Below are positions 52,634 to 61,419 of a DNA stretch of 64,000 nt, piece by piece; positions within the stretch are counted from its first letter, which is position 1; each line of letters opens with the position of its first letter. A program made the position numbers and the translations under genes. The DNA lies in the NCBI GenBank assembly GCA_002416125.1, contig DIBU01000013.1, positions 237,899-301,898 of the forward strand, written 5' to 3'. A model generated the notes under the pieces. That model searched no databases. It was not told the DNA's origin and saw only the letters and a program-made list of their open reading frames with translations. This DNA is from Halieaceae bacterium UBA5044 (GTDB lineage: Bacteria; Pseudomonadota; Gammaproteobacteria; Pseudomonadales; Halieaceae).

Positions 52634-53752
52634 ATGAAAATCCTGGCGTATCTGACCCGCGATGTCCTGCAACACACTGTTGCGGTGAGCTTTACACTGC
52701 TGGTGATCATTTTCAGCGGACGCTTCGTCAAATACCTCGCCGAAGCAGCGGTGGGCAACCTCGCCGGCGATATCCTGCTGCCGGTGATGTTCTTTCGCCT
52801 GCCCGGTTTCCTTGAACTGATTCTCCCCCTGGGCCTGTTTCTCGGCATATTGATGGCCTATGGCAGGCTGTATGTGGAGAGTGAAATGGTGGTGCTTTCG
52901 GCCTGTGGCGTCAGCCCCACGCGGCTGGCCGGCTACACGCTGGTGTCGGCGCTGCTGGTGATGGCCCTGGTAGCCCTGCTCAGCCTGTTGGTGACGCCGC
53001 TGGGGGCCGCCCGCTCATCGGCGCTGCTGGATGATCCGGAAACATCCCAGGGCTTGCAAACGCTGGCTGCAGGCCGCTTCCAGAACCGCAAGTCAAGCGG
53101 CGTGGTCAGCTATGCCGAGCGCATCGATCCGGACAGCGGTGTGATGCATTCCGTGTTTCTGTCGCAGCAGTCGGCAGCAGCGGGTGGAGGTACCCGGTTG
53201 ACCATCACCGTGGCCGCAGAGGGCGAAATTGTGCTCGACCCCGAGACTGGGGCGCGCTACCTGGAGTTGCGCGATGGTTACCGCTACAGCGGGCAGCCCG
53301 GCGAGCTTGACTACGAGGTGGTGGAGTTCGAGCGCTTTGGCGAGCGTATTCCCGAACCGGAGGGCGGTATTCGCAGTGTCCCGCGGGTCGATGCGCGGCC
53401 CACCCGGGCGCTGCTTGACTCGACCGTTGCGGAGGAGCGGGCTGCGCTGCACTGGCGCCTGTCACTGCCGGTCACCGTGCCCATCGTGGCCATCATCGCG
53501 CTCGCCCTCAGCCGCACGGATCACCGGCGCGGTCGCTACATCAAGATGGCACCCGCCTTCGCCCTGTACCTCATTTACCTGGTCTTGCTGACCAAGGCGC
53601 GTTCGGCCATGGAGGAGGGCGCGGGCCCTCTGGTGTTCTGGGCGGTGCATCTGCTGTACGCCACGCTCGCCCTGGTGCTGCTCTACGGTGACACCCTGCG
53701 CCGACGCCTGCGCAGCGCCCGTTCCCGGGGAGGCGTCGATGCGCCTGCTTGA
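52634..53752 (+). CDS. lptF: LPS-export ABC transporter permease LptF
   Basis: A 372-residue YjgP/YjgQ-family protein: N-terminal membrane segments (MKILAYLTRDVLQHTVAVSFTLLVIIFSGRF), LPLGLFLGILMAYGRLYVESEMVVLSACGVSPTRL, a large periplasmic beta-jellyroll loop in the middle, and C-terminal membrane helices (LSLPVTVPIVAIIALALSR). With LptG and the LptB ATPase it pulls lipopolysaccharide from the inner membrane. The start is 121 bases from the divergent pepA. lptG starts inside its last codons. Confidence 0.95.
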   Translation: MKILAYLTRDVLQHTVAVSFTLLVIIFSGRFVKYLAEAAVGNLAGDILLPVMFFRLPGFLELILPLGLFLGILMAYGRLYVESEMVVLSACGVSPTRLAGYTLVSALLVMALVALLSLLVTPLGAARSSALLDDPETSQGLQTLAAGRFQNRKSSGVVSYAERIDPDSGVMHSVFLSQQSAAAGGGTRLTITVAAEGEIVLDPETGARYLELRDGYRYSGQPGELDYEVVEFERFGERIPEPEGGIRSVPRVDARPTRALLDSTVAEERAALHWRLSLPVTVPIVAIIALALSRTDHRRGRYIKMAPAFALYLIYLVLLTKARSAMEEGAGPLVFWAVHLLYATLALVLLYGDTLRRRLRSARSRGGVDAPA

Positions 53753-54800
53753 CTGGTACATCGGGCGGACATTGCTCGCCTCCATTTTCCTGGTGCTGCT
53801 GGTCATTGTGGGCATCGACGTGGTTTCCGTGTTCATCGATGAATCCGGCAACCTCAGCGAAACCTACACGTTCCTGGAAGTGTCGCGCTATGTCCTGCTG
53901 ACGATCCCCGGTCGCCTCTATGAATTCATACCTTCCGCAGCACTGATTGGAAGCCTGGTCGGCCTTGGGCAACTGGCGACGGCCAGCGAGCTCACTGTCA
54001 TGCGCGGTGCAGGTGTATCGATCGCGCGCCTGGTTGTGGTGGTCATGAAGTACGCCCTGTTGGTGGCGCTGGCGGGATTCACGCTGGGGGAGGTGGTGGC
54101 GCCGCCTGCCGAGCAACTGGCCGAGAGCCGTCGTGCGCTGGCGCAAAGCGCGCCCGGCGGGCTCGCCGGCCGCTACGGCATCTGGAACCGCGAAGGCGAT
54201 TCCTACCTGTACTTCAACGCGGTGGAGAGTGAGACCTCCCTGCGTGGGGTGTTGCTGGTGCAGTTGGATGAGCGACGGCGCATGGTGTCGTCACTTGCCG
54301 CGCCGCGTGCCCGCTTTGCCGGCGACCACTGGGTGCTGGAGGACGTGGTAAAAACCGATTTCAGTAGTTGGGCGACGACCCGTACACGCGCCGAGACCCT
54401 GCGCTGGGACACGGGTATCACACCACAACTACTGACTATGGAAGTCGTTTCCCCGGAACGTTTGCCACTGATTGATCTGCAGCGCTATAGCCTCTACCTG
54501 CAGCAGCAGGGTCTGGATGCCGATGACTTCGAACTCGCCATGTGGCGCAAGTTGCTGCAACCCGCCTCCATTGCCGGATTGGTGCTGGTCGCGATCGCGT
54601 TTATTTTCGGCCCGCTGCGCGACGGTACCCTGGGTTTGCGAATATTTGCCGGCGTGCTCGTTGGCGTGACCTTCCAGATCGGCGAAGACCTGCTGGGTCC
54701 CGCCAGCCTTGTGTTCGGTTTCCCGCCGCTCTACGCCGCACTGGCGCCTGTGCTGTTGTGTATTGGCGCAGGGGTGGTGCTGCTCCTGCGGACCCGTTGA
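53739..54800 (+). CDS. lptG: LPS-export ABC transporter permease LptG
   Basis: A 353-residue partner of LptF, starting at ATG 53739 with GGGGAGG just before it and overlapping the lptF end by 14 bases. N-terminal MRLLDWYIGRTLLASIFLVLLVIVGIDVV is a classic LptG start, followed by the periplasmic domain and LLQPASIAGLVLVAIAFIFGPLRDGTLGLRIFAGVLVGVTFQIGEDLLGPASLVFGFPPLYAALAPVLL. It completes the lipopolysaccharide extractor. A longer open frame begins at 53688 but starts inside the lptF gene without a ribosome-binding site. Confidence 0.95.
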   Translation: MRLLDWYIGRTLLASIFLVLLVIVGIDVVSVFIDESGNLSETYTFLEVSRYVLLTIPGRLYEFIPSAALIGSLVGLGQLATASELTVMRGAGVSIARLVVVVMKYALLVALAGFTLGEVVAPPAEQLAESRRALAQSAPGGLAGRYGIWNREGDSYLYFNAVESETSLRGVLLVQLDERRRMVSSLAAPRARFAGDHWVLEDVVKTDFSSWATTRTRAETLRWDTGITPQLLTMEVVSPERLPLIDLQRYSLYLQQQGLDADDFELAMWRKLLQPASIAGLVLVAIAFIFGPLRDGTLGLRIFAGVLVGVTFQIGEDLLGPASLVFGFPPLYAALAPVLLCIGAGVVLLLRTR

Positions 54801-54818
54801 GAAGCCTGGGCTGACGGC

Positions 54819-55280
54819 CTATTTCTTCGCCTTGGGCAGCAACTGGAGTCGGGTGCCGCTCAGGGTGTCGTGCCAGTAGCGCCCCTGTTTGTCGAACAGG
54901 CACCACCAATAGCCCAGACCTGCGGGCAGCAGCGACACCAGTGTGGCTGCGCAGCGCAGCAGGCAGCGCCCGGTGCCGGGAATTTGGCCCTGCTCGTCGA
55001 CGAGTTTAATCCGCCAGGCCTGCATACCCAGTGTCTGTCCCCCCTTGCGCCAGAACAGGGTAAAGAACACTGCCACACAGCAGACGCTCAGCAACTGCAC
55101 GATGTGCGGATTCATCTGGTAGTAGTCGACGCCTTCCTCGACGCCCAGCACCCACATTTCCACAGCACTGGCCAGGGCAACGGTGACCCCGATCAGCGGA
55201 ATCACCAGCAGGGTGTCGTAGAGCAATGCGGCGAGCCTGCGCAGTAGCGAAGGGGGCGCAATCGGTTCCTGTTCGGGCAT
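54819..55280 (-). CDS. RDD-family membrane protein
   Basis: A 153-residue protein from ATG 55280 with AGGAG before it. It contains LLRRLAALLYDTLLVIPLIGVTVALAS, FFTLFWRKGGQTLGMQAWRIKLVDEQG and LPAGLGYWWCLFDKQGRYWHDTLSGTRL, i.e. the Arg-Asp-Asp-type first helix and GGQTLGMxxxxIxL motif of RDD proteins. RDD proteins are small membrane proteins, some related to Na+/H+ antiport; most are uncharacterised. It converges with lptG and diverges from the two-component regulator. Confidence 0.85.
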   Translation of the reverse strand: MPEQEPIAPPSLLRRLAALLYDTLLVIPLIGVTVALASAVEMWVLGVEEGVDYYQMNPHIVQLLSVCCVAVFFTLFWRKGGQTLGMQAWRIKLVDEQGQIPGTGRCLLRCAATLVSLLPAGLGYWWCLFDKQGRYWHDTLSGTRLQLLPKAKK

Positions 55281-55404
55281 GCTGGCTCCTGCTGAATTCA
55301 AGGCGCGGAGAGTCTAGCACCGCGCGCGCATTACCGGATTGTAAATTGTTCCGCCGCGCCCCGCAGTGCTACATTGCGGCATCAATCAGGCAGGGGATGG
55401 ACAA

Positions 55405-56085
55405 ATGAACGTGCTGCTGGTGGAGGACGACCGCGCGGTGGCCGATTTTATTGTGTCGGAGCTGCAGGAAGCCGGGCATACCTGTACCCACTGTGCTGAC
55501 GGTGAGTCAGGTCTAGCGGCTGCGCGTAGCGGCCAGCACGATGTGCTGGTGGTCGACCGCATGCTGCCGCGGCTGGACGGACTGGCCCTGCTGCGCCTGC
55601 TGCGCGAGGAGGGGCAGCGCACGCCGGTGCTGCTCTTGAGCGCTCTGGGCAGCGTCGACGACCGGGTGCAGGGCCTGCATTGTGGCGCCGACGATTATCT
55701 CGTAAAGCCGTTTGCCATGGCGGAATTGCTGGCGCGCCTGGAAATCCTGGCGCGACACGCGCGGGAGCTGGGTGGCGAGGTGGCAACACGTCTTCAGGTT
55801 GCTGACCTGGAGATGGACCTGCTCAGCCAGGAGGTACGGCGTCAGGGCGAGCTGATCAGCCTGCAACCGCGTGAGTACAAGTTGCTGGAGTATCTCATGC
55901 GCCACGAGGGGCAGGTGGTGACCCGCGCCATGTTGCTGGAGCACGTATGGGGGTATCACTTCGATCCGCAGACCAATGTGATCGATGTGCACGTGTCCCG
56001 CCTGCGGCAGAAAATCGACCGCGATTTTTCGCCCCAGCTGCTGACCACCGTACGCGGTGCCGGATACACGCTGGGCGCGGTGTAG
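55405..56085 (+). CDS. OmpR-family response regulator
   Basis: A 226-residue regulator from ATG 55405. The receiver has the acidic pair EDD (residues 7-9), phosphoacceptor Asp51 in VVDRMLPRLDG, and Lys101 in YLVKPF. The winged-helix output domain contains REYKLLEYLMRHEGQVVTRAMLLEHVWGYHFDPQTNVIDVHVSRLRQKID. It is seven bases before the histidine kinase gene, so the two form a two-component system. The stimulus is unknown; sequence features resemble the metal- or envelope-responsive group. Confidence 0.9.
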   Translation: MNVLLVEDDRAVADFIVSELQEAGHTCTHCADGESGLAAARSGQHDVLVVDRMLPRLDGLALLRLLREEGQRTPVLLLSALGSVDDRVQGLHCGADDYLVKPFAMAELLARLEILARHARELGGEVATRLQVADLEMDLLSQEVRRQGELISLQPREYKLLEYLMRHEGQVVTRAMLLEHVWGYHFDPQTNVIDVHVSRLRQKIDRDFSPQLLTTVRGAGYTLGAV

Positions 56086-56091
56086 ACGATC

Positions 56092-57474
56092 ATGCGGGTC
56101 CTGGATGTCGTCAAGAGCCTGACTTTCCGCTATATCGCCAAGTATGTCACGGCGCTCAGTGCCACGGTGTTTCTGCTCCTTGCGGTACTCTACGGCTATT
56201 TCAGTTACGGCTACTTCAGCGAGCTCCGGTCGTCCATCCTCGATGAACTGGAAACCCTGCAGGTTGTGTACGCGGGGCAACAGCTGCGGGGCGTGGAGCA
56301 GTATCTGGAGGACCAGCGCAACCTGCCGACCATTGGGCGCTTCAATTACCTGATTGTCGACGGGGATGGCAACAAGATTGCCGGCGATCTGGCGCAGACG
56401 CCGCGCTACCGTGAATTTTCCGGTGGCTGGCTCGGCTTTCAGCTGGCGCTACTGAACTGGGGCGAGCCGGTAGACGTTGATTTCCTTGCCCGGCGGGCGC
56501 AGCTGGGTGGCGGAGTCAATGCGCTGGTCGCGCGTAATTACGCCGATGCGATTGCCAGTGGTGGTCTGGTCTTCAACACCCTGTTCAGGGCCATGATCGC
56601 CACCCTGTTGCTGGGGATCGTGGGCGGGTTTTTCAGTGCCGCTACCACGCTGCACCGGTTTGAGCGTTTGAACAGTGAGCTGTCGAGCATTGTGCGCGGG
56701 AACTTTTCCCAGCGCCTTACGGTGGCGGGAAAGCACGGTTACCCGCGGGAGCTGGCGCGGGCGATGAACCAGATGCTGGATCAGATCGGATCATTGATGC
56801 AGGGCGTGCGCCTGGTCTCCGACAACATCGCGCACGACCTGCGCACACCGTTGACGCGAATCCGCAATCAGTTGAGCCAGCTGCGGCAGCGGCTGGACGC
56901 CACGGGGCAGGACGAGGTGGATCGTATCATTGAAGACTGCGACAGCCTGCTGTCATCCTTCAATGCGCTGCTGCGTATCTCGGCACTGGAATCCGGCAGT
57001 CGCCCACCGGTACATGCCCAGGTGGACCTGTCCAGCGTGCTGGCCGATGTGGTGGAGCTGTATGAGCCGGTGGCGAATGAGCGCGATATCCAGCTGCGGC
57101 TATCGCTTGCGACAGGTATTTCCTGCCCGGGCGATACCGATCTGCTGTTCCAGATGTGCGCCAATCTGCTGGACAACGCCATCAAGTACACACCCGACGG
57201 CGGGCAGATCGAGGTCGGGCTTTCGCGACAGCCCGAGGGCAACGAGATTGTGGTGGCCGATTCCGGGCCGGGTATCGACCCGCTGGATCGCAAGAACGTG
57301 TTCAGGCGCTTTTTCCGCGTCGAATCCAGTCGTGGCGAGCAGCCCGGGCACGGTTTGGGCCTGAGCCTTGTGCAGGCGATCGTGCACTATCACGCCGGGC
57401 GGATCGCGCTGGATGACAACGAGCCGGGGCTGCGTGTGGAGGTTATTTTGCCGGTGGAGGATCAGCCAGGCTGA
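56092..57474 (+). CDS. Sensor histidine kinase
   Basis: A 460-residue membrane kinase: first membrane helix at about 15-38, periplasmic domain about 40-160, second helix about 163-182, HAMP, then the H-box with His248 (SDNIAHDLRTPLTRIRNQL), N-box ANLLDNAIKYTPDGG, G1 VADSGPGID and G2 HGLGLSLVQAIVHYH. It should autophosphorylate and signal to the regulator just upstream. The periplasmic part has no named domain. The last 32 bases (57443-57474) overlap the end of the convergent repeat-protein gene. Confidence 0.92.
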   Translation: MRVLDVVKSLTFRYIAKYVTALSATVFLLLAVLYGYFSYGYFSELRSSILDELETLQVVYAGQQLRGVEQYLEDQRNLPTIGRFNYLIVDGDGNKIAGDLAQTPRYREFSGGWLGFQLALLNWGEPVDVDFLARRAQLGGGVNALVARNYADAIASGGLVFNTLFRAMIATLLLGIVGGFFSAATTLHRFERLNSELSSIVRGNFSQRLTVAGKHGYPRELARAMNQMLDQIGSLMQGVRLVSDNIAHDLRTPLTRIRNQLSQLRQRLDATGQDEVDRIIEDCDSLLSSFNALLRISALESGSRPPVHAQVDLSSVLADVVELYEPVANERDIQLRLSLATGISCPGDTDLLFQMCANLLDNAIKYTPDGGQIEVGLSRQPEGNEIVVADSGPGIDPLDRKNVFRRFFRVESSRGEQPGHGLGLSLVQAIVHYHAGRIALDDNEPGLRVEVILPVEDQPG

Positions 57475-58123
57475 TGCCGCTGGTGTCCGGTGCCGCGGCG
57501 GTGTCCCGTTTGCGGTACTGCGATTCCAGCACGTCGGCGCCGGGCGGCGCGAGACTGATCCCGGAGACGTCCACCTCGCGTGCCGCGGGTCGCGAGGTCC
57601 CTTCAAGCAGATCGCTCCCCGGCGCTGCCAGCGACAGCCCCGAGTCGGGGATCGGTGCCGCTGCCGTGTTGTGCTCCAGCGTGGGAATCGTATCGCCGAC
57701 CTCGCCCAGTGTGAGGTGACTGGTGTCCGGGGGCGGAGGAGGTGGCGCACTCGGCGCGGCGAGGCGCGCACCCACCTCGGCCACATCGAGTGAGGGTGGC
57801 GAGGGAACCGCACTGGGCTTTACTGCCCGTTCTTCCGGGCGCAGTACATCGCTGCCCGGCGGAGCCAGGGTCAGGCCCGATGGGGTGTCCTGGCTCACCT
57901 GCCGGATGATCGGTTTGCCGCCGGCGCTCTCGATCGCTTCCCGATACTTGCGTGCCACATCGGCATCGCAACCCCGCTTCAACAGTTGCGGTTTGCCGCT
58001 GAACAGCTTGTCGAGGGTCTGGTCGCCAGCCTTGAACAGTCGCCCCAGGTTGCGACGCACGGTGGCCTCGTCCTGACCGTCGAGAAGTTCTCCTGCGAAC
58101 ATGACATCGTAGCGGATATCCAT
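57443..58123 (-). CDS. Protein of unknown function with repeated SGxxLAxPGxDxL motifs
   Basis: A 226-residue protein from ATG 58123 (MDIRYDVMFAGELLDGQDEATVRRNLGRLFKAGDQTLDKLFSGKPQLLKRGCDADVARKYREAIESAGGKPII). The first 75 residues look like a small helical/beta domain common to several uncharacterised gammaproteobacterial proteins. The rest is Pro/Ala-rich with repeats at 82-94, 161-173 and 187-199 and a partial one at 215-223 (SG(L/I)(T/S)LA(P/A)PG(S/A)D(V/L)L), plus related EVG blocks at 112-121 and 137-147. No membrane or export signal. Function unknown. It overlaps the end of the convergent kinase gene by 32 bases. Confidence 0.7.
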   Translation of the reverse strand: MDIRYDVMFAGELLDGQDEATVRRNLGRLFKAGDQTLDKLFSGKPQLLKRGCDADVARKYREAIESAGGKPIIRQVSQDTPSGLTLAPPGSDVLRPEERAVKPSAVPSPPSLDVAEVGARLAAPSAPPPPPPDTSHLTLGEVGDTIPTLEHNTAAAPIPDSGLSLAAPGSDLLEGTSRPAAREVDVSGISLAPPGADVLESQYRKRDTAAAPDTSGISLADPPPAK

Positions 58124-58274
58124 GGGTCGTCCTGCCTGCCCTTGCCTGATTTGAGTATAGGCGTTGACGGCGGGCAGACCAAGCGCCACCCGGTGGCCGG
58201 TGACATGCTGCCGCAGGCGAGTACCGCCGTGCACCGATCTCGGGTAAAATTGACCCCACAATTCTGGAGGTTTT

Positions 58275-58610
58275 ATGTCCGTTGCAGAGCAAATTCGGGA
58301 ACAGCTGGTCACCGGCCTGGCCCCTGTGCATCTGGAGGTGGTGAATGAAAGCCACATGCACAGCGTGCCCCCCAATTCAGAAACCCATTTCCGTGTCGTC
58401 CTGGTCAGCGATGCCTTCACCGGCAAACGCCAGGTAGCCCGGCACCAGCAGGTCTACGGCCTGCTGGCGGCGCAGATGCAGGGGCCGGTGCACGCGCTGG
58501 CCCTGCACACCTACTCACCCCCGGAGTGGCAGGCACGGGAGCAACCTGCACCGGCTTCACCGGATTGCCTGGGCGGGAGCAAGGCGGAGTCACGGGAGGC
58601 GCAGTCATGA
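58275..58610 (+). CDS. bolA: BolA family protein
   Basis: A 111-residue protein ([84 protein letters not shown]). The segments [11 protein letters not shown], [26 protein letters not shown] and [13 protein letters not shown] identify BolA, which partners monothiol glutaredoxins and can bind DNA. It overlaps trhO by four bases (ATGA). Its C-terminal tail after EW is longer than usual and probably disordered. Upstream a short promoter-like region sits in the divergent gap. Confidence 0.93.
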   Translation: MSVAEQIREQLVTGLAPVHLEVVNESHMHSVPPNSETHFRVVLVSDAFTGKRQVARHQQVYGLLAAQMQGPVHALALHTYSPPEWQAREQPAPASPDCLGGSKAESREAQS

Positions 58611-59563
58611 CGGACACTGTCGTTGCGGCGCTCTACCGCTTTGTCACCCTCGACGACTACCGTGCCCTGCGCGAGCCCCTGCTGGATGTGTGTCTGGAAG
58701 CCGGTGTCAAGGGCACTCTGCTGCTCGCCGCAGAGGGTATCAACGGTACCATTGCCGGCTCCCGGGAGGGGATTGACCGCGTGCTTGGCTGGTTGCGAAG
58801 CGACCCCCGGCTGGCCGCACTGGAGCACAAGGAATCGCTCGATGCCGCGATGCCGTTCTACCGCATGAAGGTCAAGCTGAAGCGGGAAATCGTCACCATG
58901 GGCATCGACGGTATTGATCCCAATCGTGTGGTGGGTACCTATGTGGCGCCTCGCGACTGGAATGATCTGGTCAATGACCCCGAGGTGCTGCTGCTGGACA
59001 CGCGCAACCGCTATGAATACGGTATCGGCTCCTTCCGCGGCGCGGTAGACCCGCAAACCACGTCTTTTCGCGAGTTTCCAACCTACGTGCGTGAAAATCT
59101 CGACCCCGCAAAGCACCGCAAGGTGGCGATGTTCTGTACCGGCGGGATCCGCTGTGAGAAGGCGTCTGCCTTCATGCTGCAGGAAGGGTTCGAGGAGGTC
59201 TACCACCTGCAGGGCGGTATCCTCAAATACCTCGAGGAAGTGCCGGAGGCCGAGAGCACCTGGGAAGGGGAGTGCTTCGTCTTCGATAACCGGGTGGCCG
59301 TCAATCACAGGCTGGAAAAGGGCCAGTATGACCAGTGCCATGGCTGTCGCCATCCGATCACGGAGGCCGACAAGGCCTCGAGCCGCTATCAGCGCGGGGT
59401 GTGTTGTCCGCAGTGCTACGACAGCCTGACCGATGACCAGAAGGCCCGGTTTGCGGAGCGTCAGCGGCAGATGGAGCTGGCAGCGCAGCGCGGCGAGCCG
59501 CACGTGGGAGCAGCTCCGCCACTGCGGCAGCGGCGCACTGCGGCGGCCGCCGGGGAGTCCTGA
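58607..59563 (+). CDS. trhO: tRNA uridine(34) hydroxylase (rhodanese-like)
   Basis: A 318-residue protein from ATG 58607 inside the bolA stop. The N-terminal domain ([15 protein letters not shown]) precedes a rhodanese domain with catalytic Cys177 in [12 protein letters not shown], and a C-terminal cysteine-rich region ([20 protein letters not shown]). This matches E. coli YceA/TrhO, which hydroxylates wobble uridine (5-hydroxyuridine) of tRNA using oxygen. The tail after [11 protein letters not shown] is basic and variable. It is clearly co-translated with bolA. Confidence 0.94.
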   Translation: MTDTVVAALYRFVTLDDYRALREPLLDVCLEAGVKGTLLLAAEGINGTIAGSREGIDRVLGWLRSDPRLAALEHKESLDAAMPFYRMKVKLKREIVTMGIDGIDPNRVVGTYVAPRDWNDLVNDPEVLLLDTRNRYEYGIGSFRGAVDPQTTSFREFPTYVRENLDPAKHRKVAMFCTGGIRCEKASAFMLQEGFEEVYHLQGGILKYLEEVPEAESTWEGECFVFDNRVAVNHRLEKGQYDQCHGCRHPITEADKASSRYQRGVCCPQCYDSLTDDQKARFAERQRQMELAAQRGEPHVGAAPPLRQRRTAAAAGES

Positions 59564-59581
59564 TCCGGCAGTCGCGGTGCC

Positions 59582-60355
59582 TTAGGGGCGTTGCGGGTGC
59601 GCTGGCGAAAGCCGGGCCGGCAGCGCATCCCGCACCACCGCTATGGGGACGAAGCGACTGTCCTGCAGGCCATCACCCTCCGAAATAATGCCGCTCAGGA
59701 GCGGCTCTCCGTCATCGTTCAGCTGTATCACGGCGCCGCCGGAGGCGCCTTTGTGTGCCCGGCAGTCACTGTAGCCCAGCGCGGCGTTGCTGCGCGTGAT
59801 GCGGCAAGCGGGGTCGTAGCTCAGGATACGGCCCCCGGCGCCGACACCCGCATCTCTGGAATAACCCGCCATCAGTACGGTTTTCTCCGTATCGGCCAGC
59901 CCAGGGTGCAGCGCCAGCGCTGGAATATCCGTGCGCGCTACCGATTCCGTCAAGCGCAGCAGGGCCCAGTCAGCCGCCATGCTGCCGCCGTCCGCGACCG
60001 GGCGCGCGCTGATGATGCGTGGCGCCGGGGACCCGGGCAGGAGGGTGAAGGTAATGCGTTTGCTGAGGTCGCGGTAGGCCTCCAGGCAGTGCCAGGCGGT
60101 CACAATAAGTTCAGCCTCAGCGTTTTCATCGGCCGTGATCAGCGTGGCACTGCACCGTTCGGTGTGGTGGCTGGCATGCCCCTGTTCGGTTTTCAGGCCG
60201 GGCACGCTGAGCTGGCCTATGGCAGACAGCCAGCGCGGTGAATCCACGGACAGTTGTCGGCGCGGGTCTTCGCCCGCCGTACCGGCGCCGATGAGCAGCG
60301 CCAGCGTCAGCGCGAGACCGCGGGCCAGGGCTTTTTTTCCAGTATGGCTCAACAT
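59582..60355 (-). CDS. Secreted trypsin-like serine protease
   Basis: A 257-residue protein (ATG 60355; another Met at 60379 is possible) with a signal peptide through KKALARGLALTLALLIGAGTAG. The triad is visible: His in VTAWHCLEAY, Asp in ADWALLRL, Ser in HKGASGGAVIQL. Cysteine pairs are present (ERCSATL with WHC; DPACRI with YSDCRAH). It should be a chymotrypsin-fold (S1) peptidase exported to periplasm or medium; no partner or propeptide is obvious. It is convergent with trhO and divergent from the SDR at 60450. Confidence 0.85.
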   Translation of the reverse strand: MLSHTGKKALARGLALTLALLIGAGTAGEDPRRQLSVDSPRWLSAIGQLSVPGLKTEQGHASHHTERCSATLITADENAEAELIVTAWHCLEAYRDLSKRITFTLLPGSPAPRIISARPVADGGSMAADWALLRLTESVARTDIPALALHPGLADTEKTVLMAGYSRDAGVGAGGRILSYDPACRITRSNAALGYSDCRAHKGASGGAVIQLNDDGEPLLSGIISEGDGLQDSRFVPIAVVRDALPARLSPAHPQRP

Positions 60356-60449
60356 GTTGGTCAGGCTTGTGCGGTGCATGCTTGGTCATCGCGATCGGGG
60401 TCAGTAGCATGGTCGGCGAATGTGGCCGGGCAAGCAAGCAGAGGTGAGT

Positions 60450-61313
60450 ATGCAGCAGAGCAAACAGTGTATTGCGGTGGTGACAGGGGCCAGTCGGGGC
60501 GCTGGCAAGGGGATTGCACTGGCCCTGGGGGCTACCGGTGCCACCGTGTACATCACCGGCCGCAGCTGGGCCGCTGGCGAGGCCGCGTTGCCCGGTTCAC
60601 TGACGGAGACGGCGCAGGCGATTGAAGCTGCGGGCGGGGTCGCAGTCCCGGTGCGCTGCGACCACAGCGTGGACGCTGAGGTAGCCGCGCTGTTCGCACG
60701 CGTGCAGCAGGAGCAGGGCCGGCTGGATGTCCTCGTGAATAACGCGACCAGCCTGCATCCGGCGCTCACCGAGACCGGGCCGTTCTGGGAAAAGCCGCTG
60801 GATCTGACCACGCTCTGGGACGTGGGCATGCGCTCGCACTACACGGCAAGCTGGTATGCTGCTCCCCTGCTGCTCGCCAACGGTGAGGGGTTGATCGTCA
60901 ATACGTCATCCTTCGGTGGACGCATCTACATGCACGGGCCCGCCTATGGCGCCGGCAAGGCCGCGATTGACAAGATGGCGCACGATATGGCGGTGGACTT
61001 TCGCCCGCACAATGTTGCGGTGATTTCCCTGTGGATGGGGTTGCTGCTGACCGAGCGCACGCAGCAGGTATTCGACGCCGAGCCGGACAAGTATGCGGAT
61101 CTGATGGCGACCGCGGAGCACCCGGAATTCAGTGGCCGGGTGATTGCGGCCCTGTGGGCGGACCCGGAGAGAATGGCTCACAGTGGCACGGTGTGCATCG
61201 GTGCCGAACTCGGTGAGGCTTACGGTGTGCAGGACATCAACGGCAACCAGCCGCCATCACACCGCGCATTTTTCGGGCCGCCGACCACTTTCGGAGACGC
61301 GGTGGTCGAGTAG
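60450..61313 (+). CDS. SDR-family oxidoreductase, DHRS1-like
   Basis: A 287-residue SDR from ATG 60450 with GAGGTGA upstream. It has IAVVTGASRGAGKGIALALGATGATVYITGRSW (cofactor site), LDVLVNNATSLHP, GLIVNTSSFGGRIYMHGPAYGAGKAAIDKMAHDMAVDF (Ser/Tyr/Lys), and AVISLWMGLLLTERT. The pattern is that of DHRS1-type SDRs, which act on steroids and xenobiotics. It precedes the HsaA- and HsaD-like genes and so may act on sterol intermediates. The exact reaction is not predictable. No regulatory gene is seen beside it. Confidence 0.83.
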   Translation: MQQSKQCIAVVTGASRGAGKGIALALGATGATVYITGRSWAAGEAALPGSLTETAQAIEAAGGVAVPVRCDHSVDAEVAALFARVQQEQGRLDVLVNNATSLHPALTETGPFWEKPLDLTTLWDVGMRSHYTASWYAAPLLLANGEGLIVNTSSFGGRIYMHGPAYGAGKAAIDKMAHDMAVDFRPHNVAVISLWMGLLLTERTQQVFDAEPDKYADLMATAEHPEFSGRVIAALWADPERMAHSGTVCIGAELGEAYGVQDINGNQPPSHRAFFGPPTTFGDAVVE

Positions 61314-61419
61314 CCATACCTTAAATAGAGGATGCTGCTCGACCGCGCCTCGCGTTTAATGACCATTCGGGCGTACAGTCGCCATCGACAATAGCAATAA
61401 CAGGCACCAGGAGGTTCTC

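Noticed and set aside
57603..58361. 252-codon frame in another phase over the repeat-protein gene
   Set aside because: Arg/Gly-rich shadow of the true reading frame; the repeat protein has clear internal repeats.
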